Positions 11,971 through 23,167 of a stretch of 64,000 nucleotides of DNA are shown here, in pieces. The DNA is taken from the NCBI RefSeq assembly GCF_000026945.1, contig NC_012864.1, positions 930,001-994,000 of the forward strand, written 5' to 3'. Source of the DNA: Candida dubliniensis CD36. Lineage: Eukaryota; Ascomycota; Pichiomycetes; Serinales; Debaryomycetaceae. Under the pieces are notes generated by a model, which searched no databases, was not told the origin of the DNA, and worked only from the letters and a program-made list of their open reading frames with translations. Each line of letters opens with the position of its first letter. Position 1 is the stretch's first letter. Position numbers and translations under genes: made by a program.

Positions 11971-12015
11971 CTGTTCTGTTCTGTTCTGTTCTGTTCTGTT
12001 CTGTTCTGTTCTGTT
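11971..12015. repeat. (CTGTT)9 pentanucleotide repeat
   Basis: Nine perfect CTGTT units followed by a T run. Non-coding; likely length-variable between strains. Confidence 0.9.
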
Positions 12016-12227
12016 TTTTTTTTTTTTTTTCTTTTTGGTTGTTGTTTCTGGGGAAATTATAAATTTCCTTTATCTTTTATTATTAGTAAGATATTACTAT
12101 TCCAAAATTTAAAACTAATAAATGTAATTTAATTGTTTGTATTCCGTTGATGACGAATTATTATTATTATTCTCAATATTTTTTTTTTTTTTTTTTTATA
12201 TCATTCATTCAAAGCAATTTGAAAAAT

Positions 12228-12258
12228 CCCTCCCCTTACCCCTCCCCCCCGGCCCCCC
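12228..12258 (-). other. Predicted G-quadruplex motif (G-rich on - strand)
   Basis: C runs of 3, 4, 4, 7 and 6 separated by loops of 1-3 nt on the + strand give a canonical G4 motif on the - strand. Confidence 0.6.
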
Positions 12259-13240
12259 ATAGCAATTATTTATATTGGATCAATATCATTTAGATATATA
12301 GATATATAGGGGTTAGAGGTTAGAGGTTTTCCAGAAATAATGTAAAACCGTTGTTTATCCATGGACTTTTTTTTTCTTTTTCTTATGTTTTTGATAATGT
12401 ACACACCCCCTTTCCTATCATCATTGATCTTAATGAATAATTCCAAATACTCATGTATCATAACCAATTAAATCGGCTCCATATATTATATAGTCTTTGT
12501 TTTCTTTTGTTTTCTTTTTTTTTTATTTGAAATCGAAAGCGATACCTGCGTAGGTGAAAGGTGTCTATAGTATTAAGCTTGCTTACGTAGAAAATATATA
12601 CAACAAAATCATGAGGATTCTACTCTTTATATAGTAAAAAATCCTTTTTCCACTGGACGAGCTACTATGTCCAAGTGTTACCATAAAAGGAAATAGATTA
12701 GTGTATTATTTTCCTTAGTACGTTCTCTACCAATATGTAACATTCCGCTGATCCTTAATAATTAGCCATGTTACACACCCTAATTTCGAACATTTTTTGT
12801 TTTCGTTTTTTAATGATCACATATCTAATTTAAAAAATGATCCAGATGATCCAGATTCAGATTCAGATTCAAAAATTGAAGAATGGATTCTTGTTAATAA
12901 AAAAAAAAATTAAATGATGTAATTCTAAATAGCAATTATTCTTCTTGATTATATTATAATTAGTAAGTGTAGTCAGATTTAAACAATTATAATAATAAAT
13001 TATATCTCCATTCACAAAAACAGAAGAAATAGAATAATAAACGTGTGTAACTCCAATCTTTCCACCTCTTCCTCATCCTCATCCATATCTTTAAAGGATT
13101 GATTAAGAAAATTCATGGAATATTAGATCAAAAACAGGTAGTGGTGTTGGTGGTGGTTTATTATTGTTGTATTCATTTATGAGAGGAAGAAATACACCCA
13201 ATAGGAATTACTTACAATTTGAACCTTCCCGCCGCCGCCG

Positions 13241-13261
13241 CCCTCCCCCTCCCCCACCCCC
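13241..13261 (-). other. Predicted G-quadruplex motif (G-rich on - strand)
   Basis: C runs of 3, 5, 5 and 5 with single-nucleotide loops, preceded by a GCC triplet array. Short loops predict a stable quadruplex on the - strand. Confidence 0.65.
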
Positions 13262-14266
13262 GCCACCTCAATATTCATACTTTTTCTTCAATTGCTATAA
13301 ACAACAGCTATATATATGGGCTCATTTGAAATTACAGCTTTAATTCCATTATATTAGTTGCTGTTGTAATGTTATTCTTTAGATTGAAAAAAAAAAACTT
13401 TCTCTTGCTTCTTGCTCTTGCTCAATTTTCAAATAATGATGAATGTTTTTGTTAGTAAAGATATATTTTCCATATTAGAAGAAGACTGAAAGTATTTACA
13501 AGACTTTTTTAAAAAAAAAAAAAAAAAAAATAAAGCAACTCAGTCAAGGTTTACTCTAGATTCGATTCTATATATACTTGATTATTGATTGGTAATGTTT
13601 ATTTTTGATCATAACTAACGTCTGGTATGGGAAGATGAATTAGTTTTTGATGTTGCAAAAAAAAAAAAAAAAAGGAAAAAAGGAAAGGGAAAATGTGTTT
13701 TCACCACCACACTCACACACCCACACAAAAGAATATTTCATCCGAAAGCAATTGAAAGTGTATATATATATGTATACATATCTAAATCTTTATTATTATT
13801 ATTATTATTTGTTTATTCAATTTTTATAATATTCCAACATGAGTTTATTCTGTAGTAATGGTTAAACTAATTGCTAAAAAAAAGAATGATGAGATATAAG
13901 ATAGACAAGGTGCAAATGCCAAAAAAAAAAAAAAAAAAAAAAAAAAATGCAACCATTTCTCCACATCATCATCATCAACTAACCTTTTTTTTTTTTTCTT
14001 TTGAAATCGGTAGAATCCGAAAGATTAATGAAGAATTTTTCTATTTTTTTTTGTAAAATCGATTAAAGTTGTCATAAAAATTGAGAATCATTAACAGCAC
14101 CCTCTAGGCAAAAAAAAAAAAAAAAATTATTATTATTATTATTAGAGGAGAGGAGGACCAGTGGGAGGACCAGTGGGAGAGGGGGGTGGGGAAAGTAAAC
14201 ACCATTGGATCATTATTGTAACATCAATCTAGAAAGCTTGAATTGAGAAAACACCATCCATCCACC

Positions 14267-14302
14267 AGCACTACCAGCACTACCAGCACTACCAGCACTA
14301 CC
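14267..14302. repeat. 9-bp tandem repeat (CACTACCAG unit)
   Basis: Four near-perfect copies of a CACTACCAG unit. They could encode a Ser/Thr-rich peptide in one frame, but no surrounding coding sequence supports a gene. Confidence 0.75.
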
Positions 14303-14631
14303 ACCACCATTTCTCTTTCTAATAATGCAGCAGGTAGAGGAAAGTATGTAATGTATGTAAAGTATGTAATTAATCAATTGTCAATACAACACAAAGAATC
14401 TCAACAATCTACTAAAAAATTTTTTTTTTTTTTTTTTTTTTCAGTCAAGATTTAGAGAAAGAAAAAATCAACTGATGTGAAGTAATTGTTTTAGACCAAG
14501 AAATAATGAATTGAGAAGAGGAGGAGGAGAAGGAGGGGGTGGAGCAGCATAAATAGAAGATAGAAGATAGAAGAGGAACGATTATGGTTTGAAGAAAATA
14601 GAAGAAAAAAAATGCCTTAAAAAGGAGGAAA

Positions 14632-14658
14632 GGGAGGGAGGGAGAGGGGGAGGGGGGG
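14632..14658 (+). other. Predicted G-quadruplex motif
   Basis: Five G runs (3, 3, 3, 5, 7) with loops of 1-3 nt, followed by a GTT array. The strongest G4 candidate in the window. Confidence 0.7.
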
Positions 14659-15140
14659 TGTTGTTGTTGTTGTTGTTGTTGTGTTATGGAAAGTGGCAAT
14701 GAATAAGATATATTACCAAATACAACAACATTTTTTTGATATTCTTGAATAAAATGTAAACGATAATGACAACAACAACAATAACAAATACAAATACAAC
14801 AACGGAGTTCACTAATTTGTCAACAAAAAACAATGTAGTATAATGTATAAACTAAATCTTTGACATTTAAACATTCCGCCCTCCCTCCCCCTCTCTCCAA
14901 ATATTTTTCCATTTTCTCTCTCTCTCTCTCTCTGTCTCTCTCTCCTTACTTCAATAGATATTTGAAACATAAAGTAGAGATTTAGATTAGAAAAATAGGA
15001 GATCATTAACAATAACCAATATACAATAAACAATAAACAATAAAGAAAAAAAGAAAAAAATTGACTCAAATGTTATATGGTTTATGACAATCATAAAAAT
15101 TAGGTTTAACAATAAACAATAACACTTCCGAGAAAGAAAA

Positions 15141-15184
15141 GGAAAAGGAAAAGGAAAAGGAAAAGGAGAAGGAAAAGGAAAAGG
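15141..15184. repeat. GGAAAA hexanucleotide repeat
   Basis: About seven GGAAAA units with one GGAGAA variant, part of a broader polypurine-biased stretch. Confidence 0.85.
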
Positions 15185-16902
15185 CTAACCAAGACAAGGA
15201 GCCAAAAAAAAAAATAGGAGGATATATGGACAAGATAGATAGAAAAGAACGACAACTCAGAATTAAAATGAGTATCGTATACATATATAACGAAAAGTGC
15301 AACATAATAATAATAATAATAATAAATGTTGTTATTGAACAATAAGAACACAACAAAACCATGCTCTCTCTCCCTTTCTCTCTCTTTCTCTTTCAGCAAT
15401 GATAGCAATAGTGAAAAGATTAATATTAATAATAATGTATAATGTAAAATCTCTTAATAAGGAAAGACACATTAGATGGGGTGGGGGAATAAAAACGAAA
15501 AAAAAAAAAAAAAAAAAAGAAAAAAGAAATCTAAAAAGATAAAGGAGAATTAAATAGAATGAATTAGAATAGAACAGAATAGAACAGAACACACACACAT
15601 ACACACAGACATGTGGGCAAGTCCTTGTTGTTGTTGTTGTTAATTAGTTAGTTTCACAAATAAATCATCTTTTTTTTTTTTTAGTCAATGTATGAATTCT
15701 ATTTGCTTTCAGAATGGAACAATCGGAGCAATAAGAGGAATAGGAGGAGGAGAAGAATAAGAAGAAGAAGAAATTAGTGGAATGATCTCAATGAATCAAA
15801 TAAATAAATAAATAGCAATAGCTTATTAGATAGCAAGCATAACTATAGATTAGAAAATAAGTAAATGCGAGATAGAGAATAACAGAGAATAAGAGAGAAT
15901 AAGAGAGGAAGAGGAGGAAGAGGAGGAGGGAGGGAGGGGGTGTTGGAACAATAATAGTATAATAGACAATTAGATAGATAATATTGTCATGAATTGATGG
16001 AAATATACTGCAAAAAAAAGCCCAAAAAAGAATTTCAATGAAAATTTAATAAATAATCTTTCATTCAATAAAACGTTGGAAAGAATTCCTCTCTATTTCT
16101 TTCCAATCTCCTTTTCTCCCTATAGTATAGTATACTATACTATATAATAATAATCTGTATAATGTATAAATGCATAAATGCATAAATGTATAAATGTAAA
16201 ATGAGTTAAAAAGAAAGAAAGAAAGAAAGAACTTATTCTGTATCATGCAGTGTAAGAAGACTAATTAGTTAAACAAACAATATTGTGGTAGTAGTAGTAG
16301 TTGAAGTAGTACAGTTACTACTACTACTATTAATATATTGTCAAATTAATTAATATTAGTGTTTATACAGGTTCCACTTTACGTTGGGTTAAAATAGATA
16401 AATTACACAAAATTAATTTACTCCTACCACTGTTTGTTGTTTTTGTTGCTTGTTTGTTGCTTGTTTGTTGTTTTTGGTTGACTAAGAAAAAAAAAAAATT
16501 AATTATTACACAAAACTAAGCCTTTTTTTTTTTTTTTTTTTCTTTCACTAAAAAAAAATTTTTCATTTTTTTTTTTTTTTTTTTTTTTTTGTATATCCTC
16601 CTCCTCCTCCTATAATCAATTATACAACTAATATAAATATATCCAATAATTTCCCTTCCTTCTGAATAATTTACATATATATATATATTTATATATATAT
16701 TCTTACTTCAATTTTTTTTTTTTTTTTCAAGATTTTCAAATTTTCAATTCCTATAATCCAATAGTTCATTTGTTTCCCCCCCCATACCATACCATACCAT
16801 ACAATTCGGACTAAGAGATTTTATCTATTTATTAATTTATTTATTAATTTATAATTAATTATTCAAATTTTACTCAGGTATATATATTTACATACTCAAC
16901 TA

Positions 16903-16933
<31 letters not shown>

Positions 16934-17136
16934 CTGAATATTCTACATCTGGTTATAGTAGTCCCACCAATCCCTCCTATATATACACACACACACACTC
17001 ACACACCATTAAATTCAAATTCAAATTCAAATTCCCCATCCATAACTAACATATTTATAATTATATATATTTTTTGCATATCAAATTACATTACATTATA
17101 CTTCATTTCAATTCATTTCACTTTTTTTTTTGCATA

Positions 17137-18151
17137 ATGTCACAACAACAACAACAACAACAACATATACGTAAGTCTAAACGTACTAGAATATTAACTG
17201 AAAAGGCTAAAGCTGAAACTAACACTATTTCTTTAGTCAATAACAATGACAATGACAATGACAATAATAATAATAATACCACCACCACCACAACAACAAC
17301 AACAAGGAAGAACAAGAAGAAGAGTTGTAATTTACCAAAAACTATTAAGAAAAGAAAGATTTCTAATATAGAAGAAGAAGAAGAAAAAGCAGGTAAATTA
17401 TCTGATAAAATTGATCCAGTTGAAAAATTATTAAATTTAATTAATGTTAATCAAGATTTCTTACTGGATTGGGAAGATAATTGTCATCATCATCATCATC
17501 ATCATCATCATCACCACCAACATCATCATCATCACCAACATACTTCCATATCATCATTTACTGCTGTTAATAATAACGATAATATAAATAACAATAATCT
17601 AATATCAACTACACTGTCTACTTTACATTGTGGATTTAGTCCAAAACTTGGATATCATAATAGTAATAGTAGTAGTAGTAGTAGTAGTTCAAGTAGTATA
17701 TCATCATCATCATTATTTTCCCAAAATGAAGAATCAGAAATTGATGAATATGAATCAGATAATTATGATTATGATTATGATTATGATTATGATTATGATG
17801 AACCAAATGAAATTGAATCAGTAAATTTCACTAAAATTATTCAAGATAATATTCGTCAATATTATTTTAAAAGAAGATTAGAAAATCAATATAAAGATTC
17901 ATTTGCATTATTAAATAAACAAAAATATCCCCATGAAGAAGAAAATAATAATAATAATAATAATAATAATCATTACCAAAATAATAATAATAAATTACCA
18001 TCTAATAATGATAAATCAATATTTAAACAATATGAAGTTCCATTTTTTAAAAGTGTGAATTTTGGTAATAAACCAAAAGAATATACTATTGAAGATTATT
18101 TCCAATATGAAGAAGCAGAAGAAGAAGAAGAAGAATCCCAACCAAAAAAAG

Positions 18152-18184
<33 letters not shown>

Positions 18185-18345
18185 GTACTACTACTACTAG
18201 TACTACTGATTCAGGAATATCACCAATAACAACACCTAAATCAACTATACAATCATTATATATTCCTAAAATCAATAATACTAATAATCATAATTATCGT
18301 CGACCTACTACAATAATGATGAATAACAATAATAATGGTGGTACC

Positions 18346-18395
<50 letters not shown>

Positions 18396-18501
18396 TTTAC
18401 AAGATTTGAGTAAAATATTGAATAAAAATAGTATAATCACTGGTAATGCTAGTGAAATGATTAGTTCTGGTAACTTTATGCTCACCGATTTCTATTTATA
18501 A
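17137..18501 (+). CDS. Disordered, prion-like Asn/His/Asp-rich protein; function not recognised
   Basis: A 454-residue protein, starting at the ATG at 17137 (MSQ then a Gln run); an in-frame ATG at 17074 would add a hydrophobic leader encoded by likely 5' UTR. Low-complexity tracts are poly-Gln at 3-9, Asp-Asn repeats, Thr runs, a nearly pure His tract at about 117-136, Ser runs, an Asp-Tyr repeat (about 209-218) and several long Asn runs, the largest before residue 420. Between them lie four ordinary segments that may be conserved motifs: RKSKRTRILTEKAKAE near the N-terminus, DPVEKLLNLINVNQDFLLDWED, FTKIIQDNIRQYYFKRRLENQYKDSF, and the C-terminal MISSGNFMLTDFYL. No DNA-binding domain was recognised. 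The 9-kb and 6-kb flanking deserts and prion-like composition resemble Candida cell-fate regulators, so a regulatory role is inferred, not shown. Confidence 0.75.
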
Positions 18502-19345
18502 AAAAGAGAAATTAAAGATTTCTTTATATATATTCCATGTATCTATATGTCTATATGTGTTTGTTGTTTGTTGTTTTATTTCAATTTTTTATTTTTTTTC
18601 AAAGTTTTAATATATCTATATATCTATATCTATATATGTTATATAAGATTATATATATTTTTTTTTTTGGAATTAATTTCAATTTTTAGAGAAATATATG
18701 AGTGTTTAACTTCTGGTGTAATTATTTTGATACTTTATTCTATTCTATTCTATTCTTCCTTCTATATTTTCAATAAAAGGTAAAGTGGTGTGTGAAATAC
18801 TTGGTGTAGTAGTAGTAATAGTATAGATTATTCTTTTTCTTTTTAAAGAAATTTTTGAAACACAAAATCCGAAATTTTTTTTTTTTTTTTTTTATTTTTT
18901 TTATTTTTTTTTTTAGTTTCGATTAGTCTTTTTTTTTTTTTTTTAGGGCAACACTCAAAATATTTCTTGTCTTGTCTTGTCTTGTCTTCTTTTCCTTCAA
19001 CCAATGAATATGATTGTAAATGTAATAAATGAATAAATAATATGGTTTAATTAACTAATTAGAATTAGATTTAGTCAAAAGAAACAAAGGGAAATGATGG
19101 TAAGGTAATATTGTGAATATACACATCCAAAAACTTCTTATTTGACAGATAATAGCAACCTCAATCCCCAAGATACAAACTCCTCCCTTTTCCTCCTCTA
19201 GCTAGTAAATCATCATCATTGCCGCAATCTTTTGTTTATTATTTTAATTTAATAGGCTGGCTGGTGAGATAAAAAAAAAAAAAATAAAACGGTTTCTTCT
19301 TATGCTTGTTTCAATTTGGTATTTGTGTATACGTTGTGAAGAGGA

Positions 19346-19363
19346 GGGAGGGAGGAGGGAGGG
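19346..19363 (+). other. Predicted G-quadruplex motif
   Basis: Four GGG runs with loops A, AGGA and A, within a longer GGA-rich purine stretch (19341-19373). Confidence 0.65.
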
Positions 19364-21823
19364 AGGAAGAGGGCTTAATGCAATGAAAAAAAAAAAAAAA
19401 ATCGTTTTCGGTTCCGATTACACTAAAAGCAAAAATTATTTTATTTTATTTTATGTTTTTTTTTTTTCAATTTATTTCTTAACTAATTTTTATAATATGC
19501 TTGTGTCAAACAAGATTGTTCCACAAATCTGATTTGTTTGATTTGTGTAGCCTTACAACACACAAACACACAAACACCCACCCACCTACCCACTCACCCA
19601 CCCACCCACTCACCTGGTTTTACACTATTACTGCTTAATTACTAGTTGTAAAATGGTCTTGGGTGGGATTTACACACCACCACCAAAAGATGTGTGTATG
19701 TTGGTATATATATATATCACATCTTCTTACTACTTTGTTTTATTTTTCCTTATTGATATTGTTTAAATATGATTTAAAGTTTAATCAGATTATTGAATTA
19801 AAAAAAAAAGAAAGAAAAAAAAAAAGAACTTTTTAAAAAGTTTCAGGATTTTGACAAGTATGGTATATGTCTACTACTACTACTACTACTACTATTGTGT
19901 TACTCGACTTATAAACAATCCGTTCGTACAAAATTAATAATATATAATAATAACAATAATAATAATAATAATTAACAAAATTGAAATATCGTTTACTTAT
20001 TGTTTTCTTTTTTCCAATATATATTATTAATACAATATACATTTTTGAGGTATAATTTGGTTGGTTGGTTGGTTGGTTGGTTCGTTTGTTTCACATTTAC
20101 TCTTATTATTACTACTACAATTACTACTACAATTGAATTGTTATTGTTTTTTTTGTTATTTAACGGTTAAACCTCCCAAATTGAGAAAAAAGAATAAGAA
20201 TTTCGTTTACGTTGTTGAAATCAAAATTATTAAACAATACCAAGGCAATACCAAGGCAATACCAAGGCAATAACAACAACCATATATAAATGTCAAGATT
20301 TGTGTTTTTATTCAATTCAATCCAATGTTTGAAAAAGTTAACGATTTTTCATTTTTTTTTTCCCGAGACCCCGGAACAATTGGTGTTTTCTTTTTATTAT
20401 TATTATTATTATTATTAATATTATATATTATATATTATTGTTTTTTTTTTTTCTTTCTCTACCATTTTGGTCTTAAGACTATTAACCCTTTAAATAAATT
20501 AACAACTAAAAGTTTGAAATTTAGTTAGTTATTATTATTATTATTAAAACTCTAAGTTATTTTTATTATTATTATTGTTATTATTCTTAAGTCCTTTAAT
20601 AAACAAACCTCTAAACCTCTAAACCCAAACCCAAACCCAGACCTAGACCTGCAGAAATTTTTTTTTTTTTAGTCTGTCAGTTTTGCTGAATGGTTGGGAA
20701 TGGGAAGTTGGTATAAACTTGTTTATTTGTGTAATATTTTAATAAACACTATAATCCCATTTGGGCAAAATCTTACATATAAATTTAACATTAACTGTGA
20801 GATTCTTTTCCATCATCATTATTCCACAACAACAACAACAGTAACAACAACAAAAAAAAGAAACTACCACCATCAACATTCAACTTGATAGGGAATATAG
20901 TATTGCTTTCTTTTTTTTTTTTTTTTGCCTTTTGCCTTTTGCCAGATAATTATGTAAATGCTTGATTGTTAAGATCATAAGTCCTGAATATTCAGATACT
21001 TTTTATTAGTTTCACATAATAAAACAATACTAGTAGTAGTAGTAGTAGTATTGTGTCCAATACACAAAATATTAAACGGAAAATTGTCTTTACTATTTTA
21101 TTTCTTTTTTTTTTTTTGTATCTTTTGTATTTTGTGATTCTTGTCCTTTAAAGAATCTTTTTGTTAGTTTTCTCTTACTTCAACTTCCACACACTCCCTT
21201 CCTCCCTCCCCCCCCCCTATATAGTTATTCTGTAATGTATTGCAATATTGATTCATTAGAGACAACAAGAGTATTAAACATTAACAACAACAAAATTTAA
21301 CAAAATCAATGGGTACACCCGGTCAAAAAAAAAAAAAAAAAAAAGAAACTAAAGTACTTATCCTAAACCCATAAACCTCCTCCTCCCCCTTCTCCTCCTC
21401 CTCCTCCCCCCCTATATATCATGGACTTTGATATGTTATTAAAGAAAAAAAAAAAAACATAATATATATTAACTTAGGAAGAACGGGCCCCAAGGTTAAA
21501 GGTCAATCGGGGTTTGATCTAATAACAAAAAAAAAACAAAAAAAAACAAGAAAAACCGGCCAAAAAGAAAAAAAAAGAAAAAAAAAAAAAGAAATCTATG
21601 ACCAAATACAAATCCAATTAATTGAAAATAATAATAATGGTAATAATAATGGTAATAATAATGGTAATAATGGTAATGATGTAAGTTCTTTCAAAATATC
21701 GGTATCACATAACGATAAAATAATTTTGACATCATCTAATTCTAACAACATATAGTTTATGTAAAAGATTGATGTAAGTAAAGATGTATATAGAGGAGGA
21801 GTTAAGAACTGGAGATTAAAATA

Positions 21824-21855
<32 letters not shown>

Positions 21856-23130
21856 AATTACCAACAGTCATACTTGACATTTATAATAAAAACCTACATC
21901 TAAAAAAAGAAAAAAGAATACAAAAAAAAAAAAAAAAAAGACATGATGATGATGATGATGATCTCACATTGATTGCATAGGGGAGAAAGGTGGAACGAGA
22001 CGAGACGAGACCTGACAACAACAACAACAACTAATTATATCAAAGATTTAAATGTATCTTTGATGATTAATAAACATTTTTTCTTAGTACTCCTTTCTTT
22101 AAGCCTTGAACTTGAACTTGAACTTGAACTTATTATTTTGTGTCTATTAAAGTTAAATTCAAAAACTTGTATAGTAATTGATTGATTTTTTTTTTTGGTC
22201 CTTTTGGTGCTTTTGATCCTTTCTTGTTTATTAATAATAATAATCTTGCATCAGAGACAATATATCCTTTTAACGTATTAATTCCCTTTTTTGAAAAAAA
22301 AATTTGTCAAGTACTAATAATAATAATATTCAAACGCCAACAACAACAACAACAACGGTAATAAGACAAACTATTCAATTTTTTTTTTTTTTTTTTTTTT
22401 TGTAACTTCTGGTGTAATTTGTTAAATATTGACAATACAAATTTTGTTCTTCCCGGGCTTATATTGAAAGCCTATAAACACACAAAATGGTTTAAATTAA
22501 AAAAAAAATGCCATAAAAAAAAAAAAAAAATTTTGGTATTTTCCTTCTTTCTAAACGGTTTTTTCTTTTTTTTTTTATGGCTTTTTTATGGCTTTTGGGT
22601 TATTGTGATTCAATCGTTATTAAAATATATTTTAATAATTAATCCTTCTTCTTCTTCTTCTTCTTCTTCTCAATCAAGTAGTAACCCAAAGGAAGAAAAA
22701 AAGAAATTCAAAGTTTATTGTTTTCTTAACGGCGAAATAAAATTTCTTAACACTTCCAACCTCTTCCTCCTATTCCTATTCCTATTCCTATTCCTTCAAC
22801 GCTACCATATCAAAAATAAAAATAAATAAATAAATATCTAGAAAAAATAAAAAAAAAACCCCAAGAGCTTATACTAATGGGGAATAGAAATCTTAAAACA
22901 ATAGTTGTCTCTTTTATTTCATTAATTTATTCCCATTCCATCGATGGGATGGGATATATTAATAAATGAAATCTTTATTTGTTCCGGTTAGACTTGTAAA
23001 TTTTATTAATTTATCTTTTTATTTTTCTTTAGAATATAACATGAATATGATCAGATAATTGCTTGATCACTTTTATTATTGGCTTTGCTGCAAAAAAAAA
23101 AAAAACCATTTCAATAAACGTCGATAACTC

Positions 23131-23167
23131 CGAGATGCAAACATCTCGAGATTTTTTTTTTTTTTTT
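23131..23167 (+). terminator. Hairpin followed by a T16 run (possible Pol III-type end)
   Basis: CGAGATG pairs with CATCTCG across a CAAA loop (23131-23148), followed three bases later by about 16 T. It may mark the 3' end of a small RNA on the + strand or be chance, because T runs are very common here. Confidence 0.3.

Larger units (their letters stand above)
7924..17136. other. 9.2-kb gene desert upstream of the prion-like protein gene
   Basis: No gene with plausible coding character was found; all frames longer than 60 codons are low-complexity. The region is saturated with A and T runs of 12-27 nt and microsatellites: CA/TA at 8110-8152, AGT at 8505-8541, GATATT at 8811-8834, GA at 10384-10411, CTGTT at 11971-12015, GGAAAA at 15141-15184, AT at 16908-16932. 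G- and C-run motifs capable of G-quadruplex formation occur at about 12.23, 13.24, 14.16, 14.63 and 15.92 kb. The right-hand part is probably a very long promoter and leader for the gene at 17137. A centromere-like ORF-free region or non-coding transcripts are alternatives. Confidence 0.55.

Noticed and set aside
14445..15604. Several overlapping 80-100-codon frames on -
   Set aside because: All are translations of GA/GGAAAA/ATA repeats (Ser-Phe, Glu-Arg, Ile runs) in non-coding DNA.
7924..17136. Centromere in the left desert
   Set aside because: Candida centromeres lie in ORF-free regions of this size, but they have no sequence signature to read and no flanking inverted repeat was seen; kept only as an alternative.
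22419..22829. 136-codon + frame in the right desert
   Set aside because: Lys, Phe and Ser runs from A, T and CTT repeats; no conserved motif and no promoter context.
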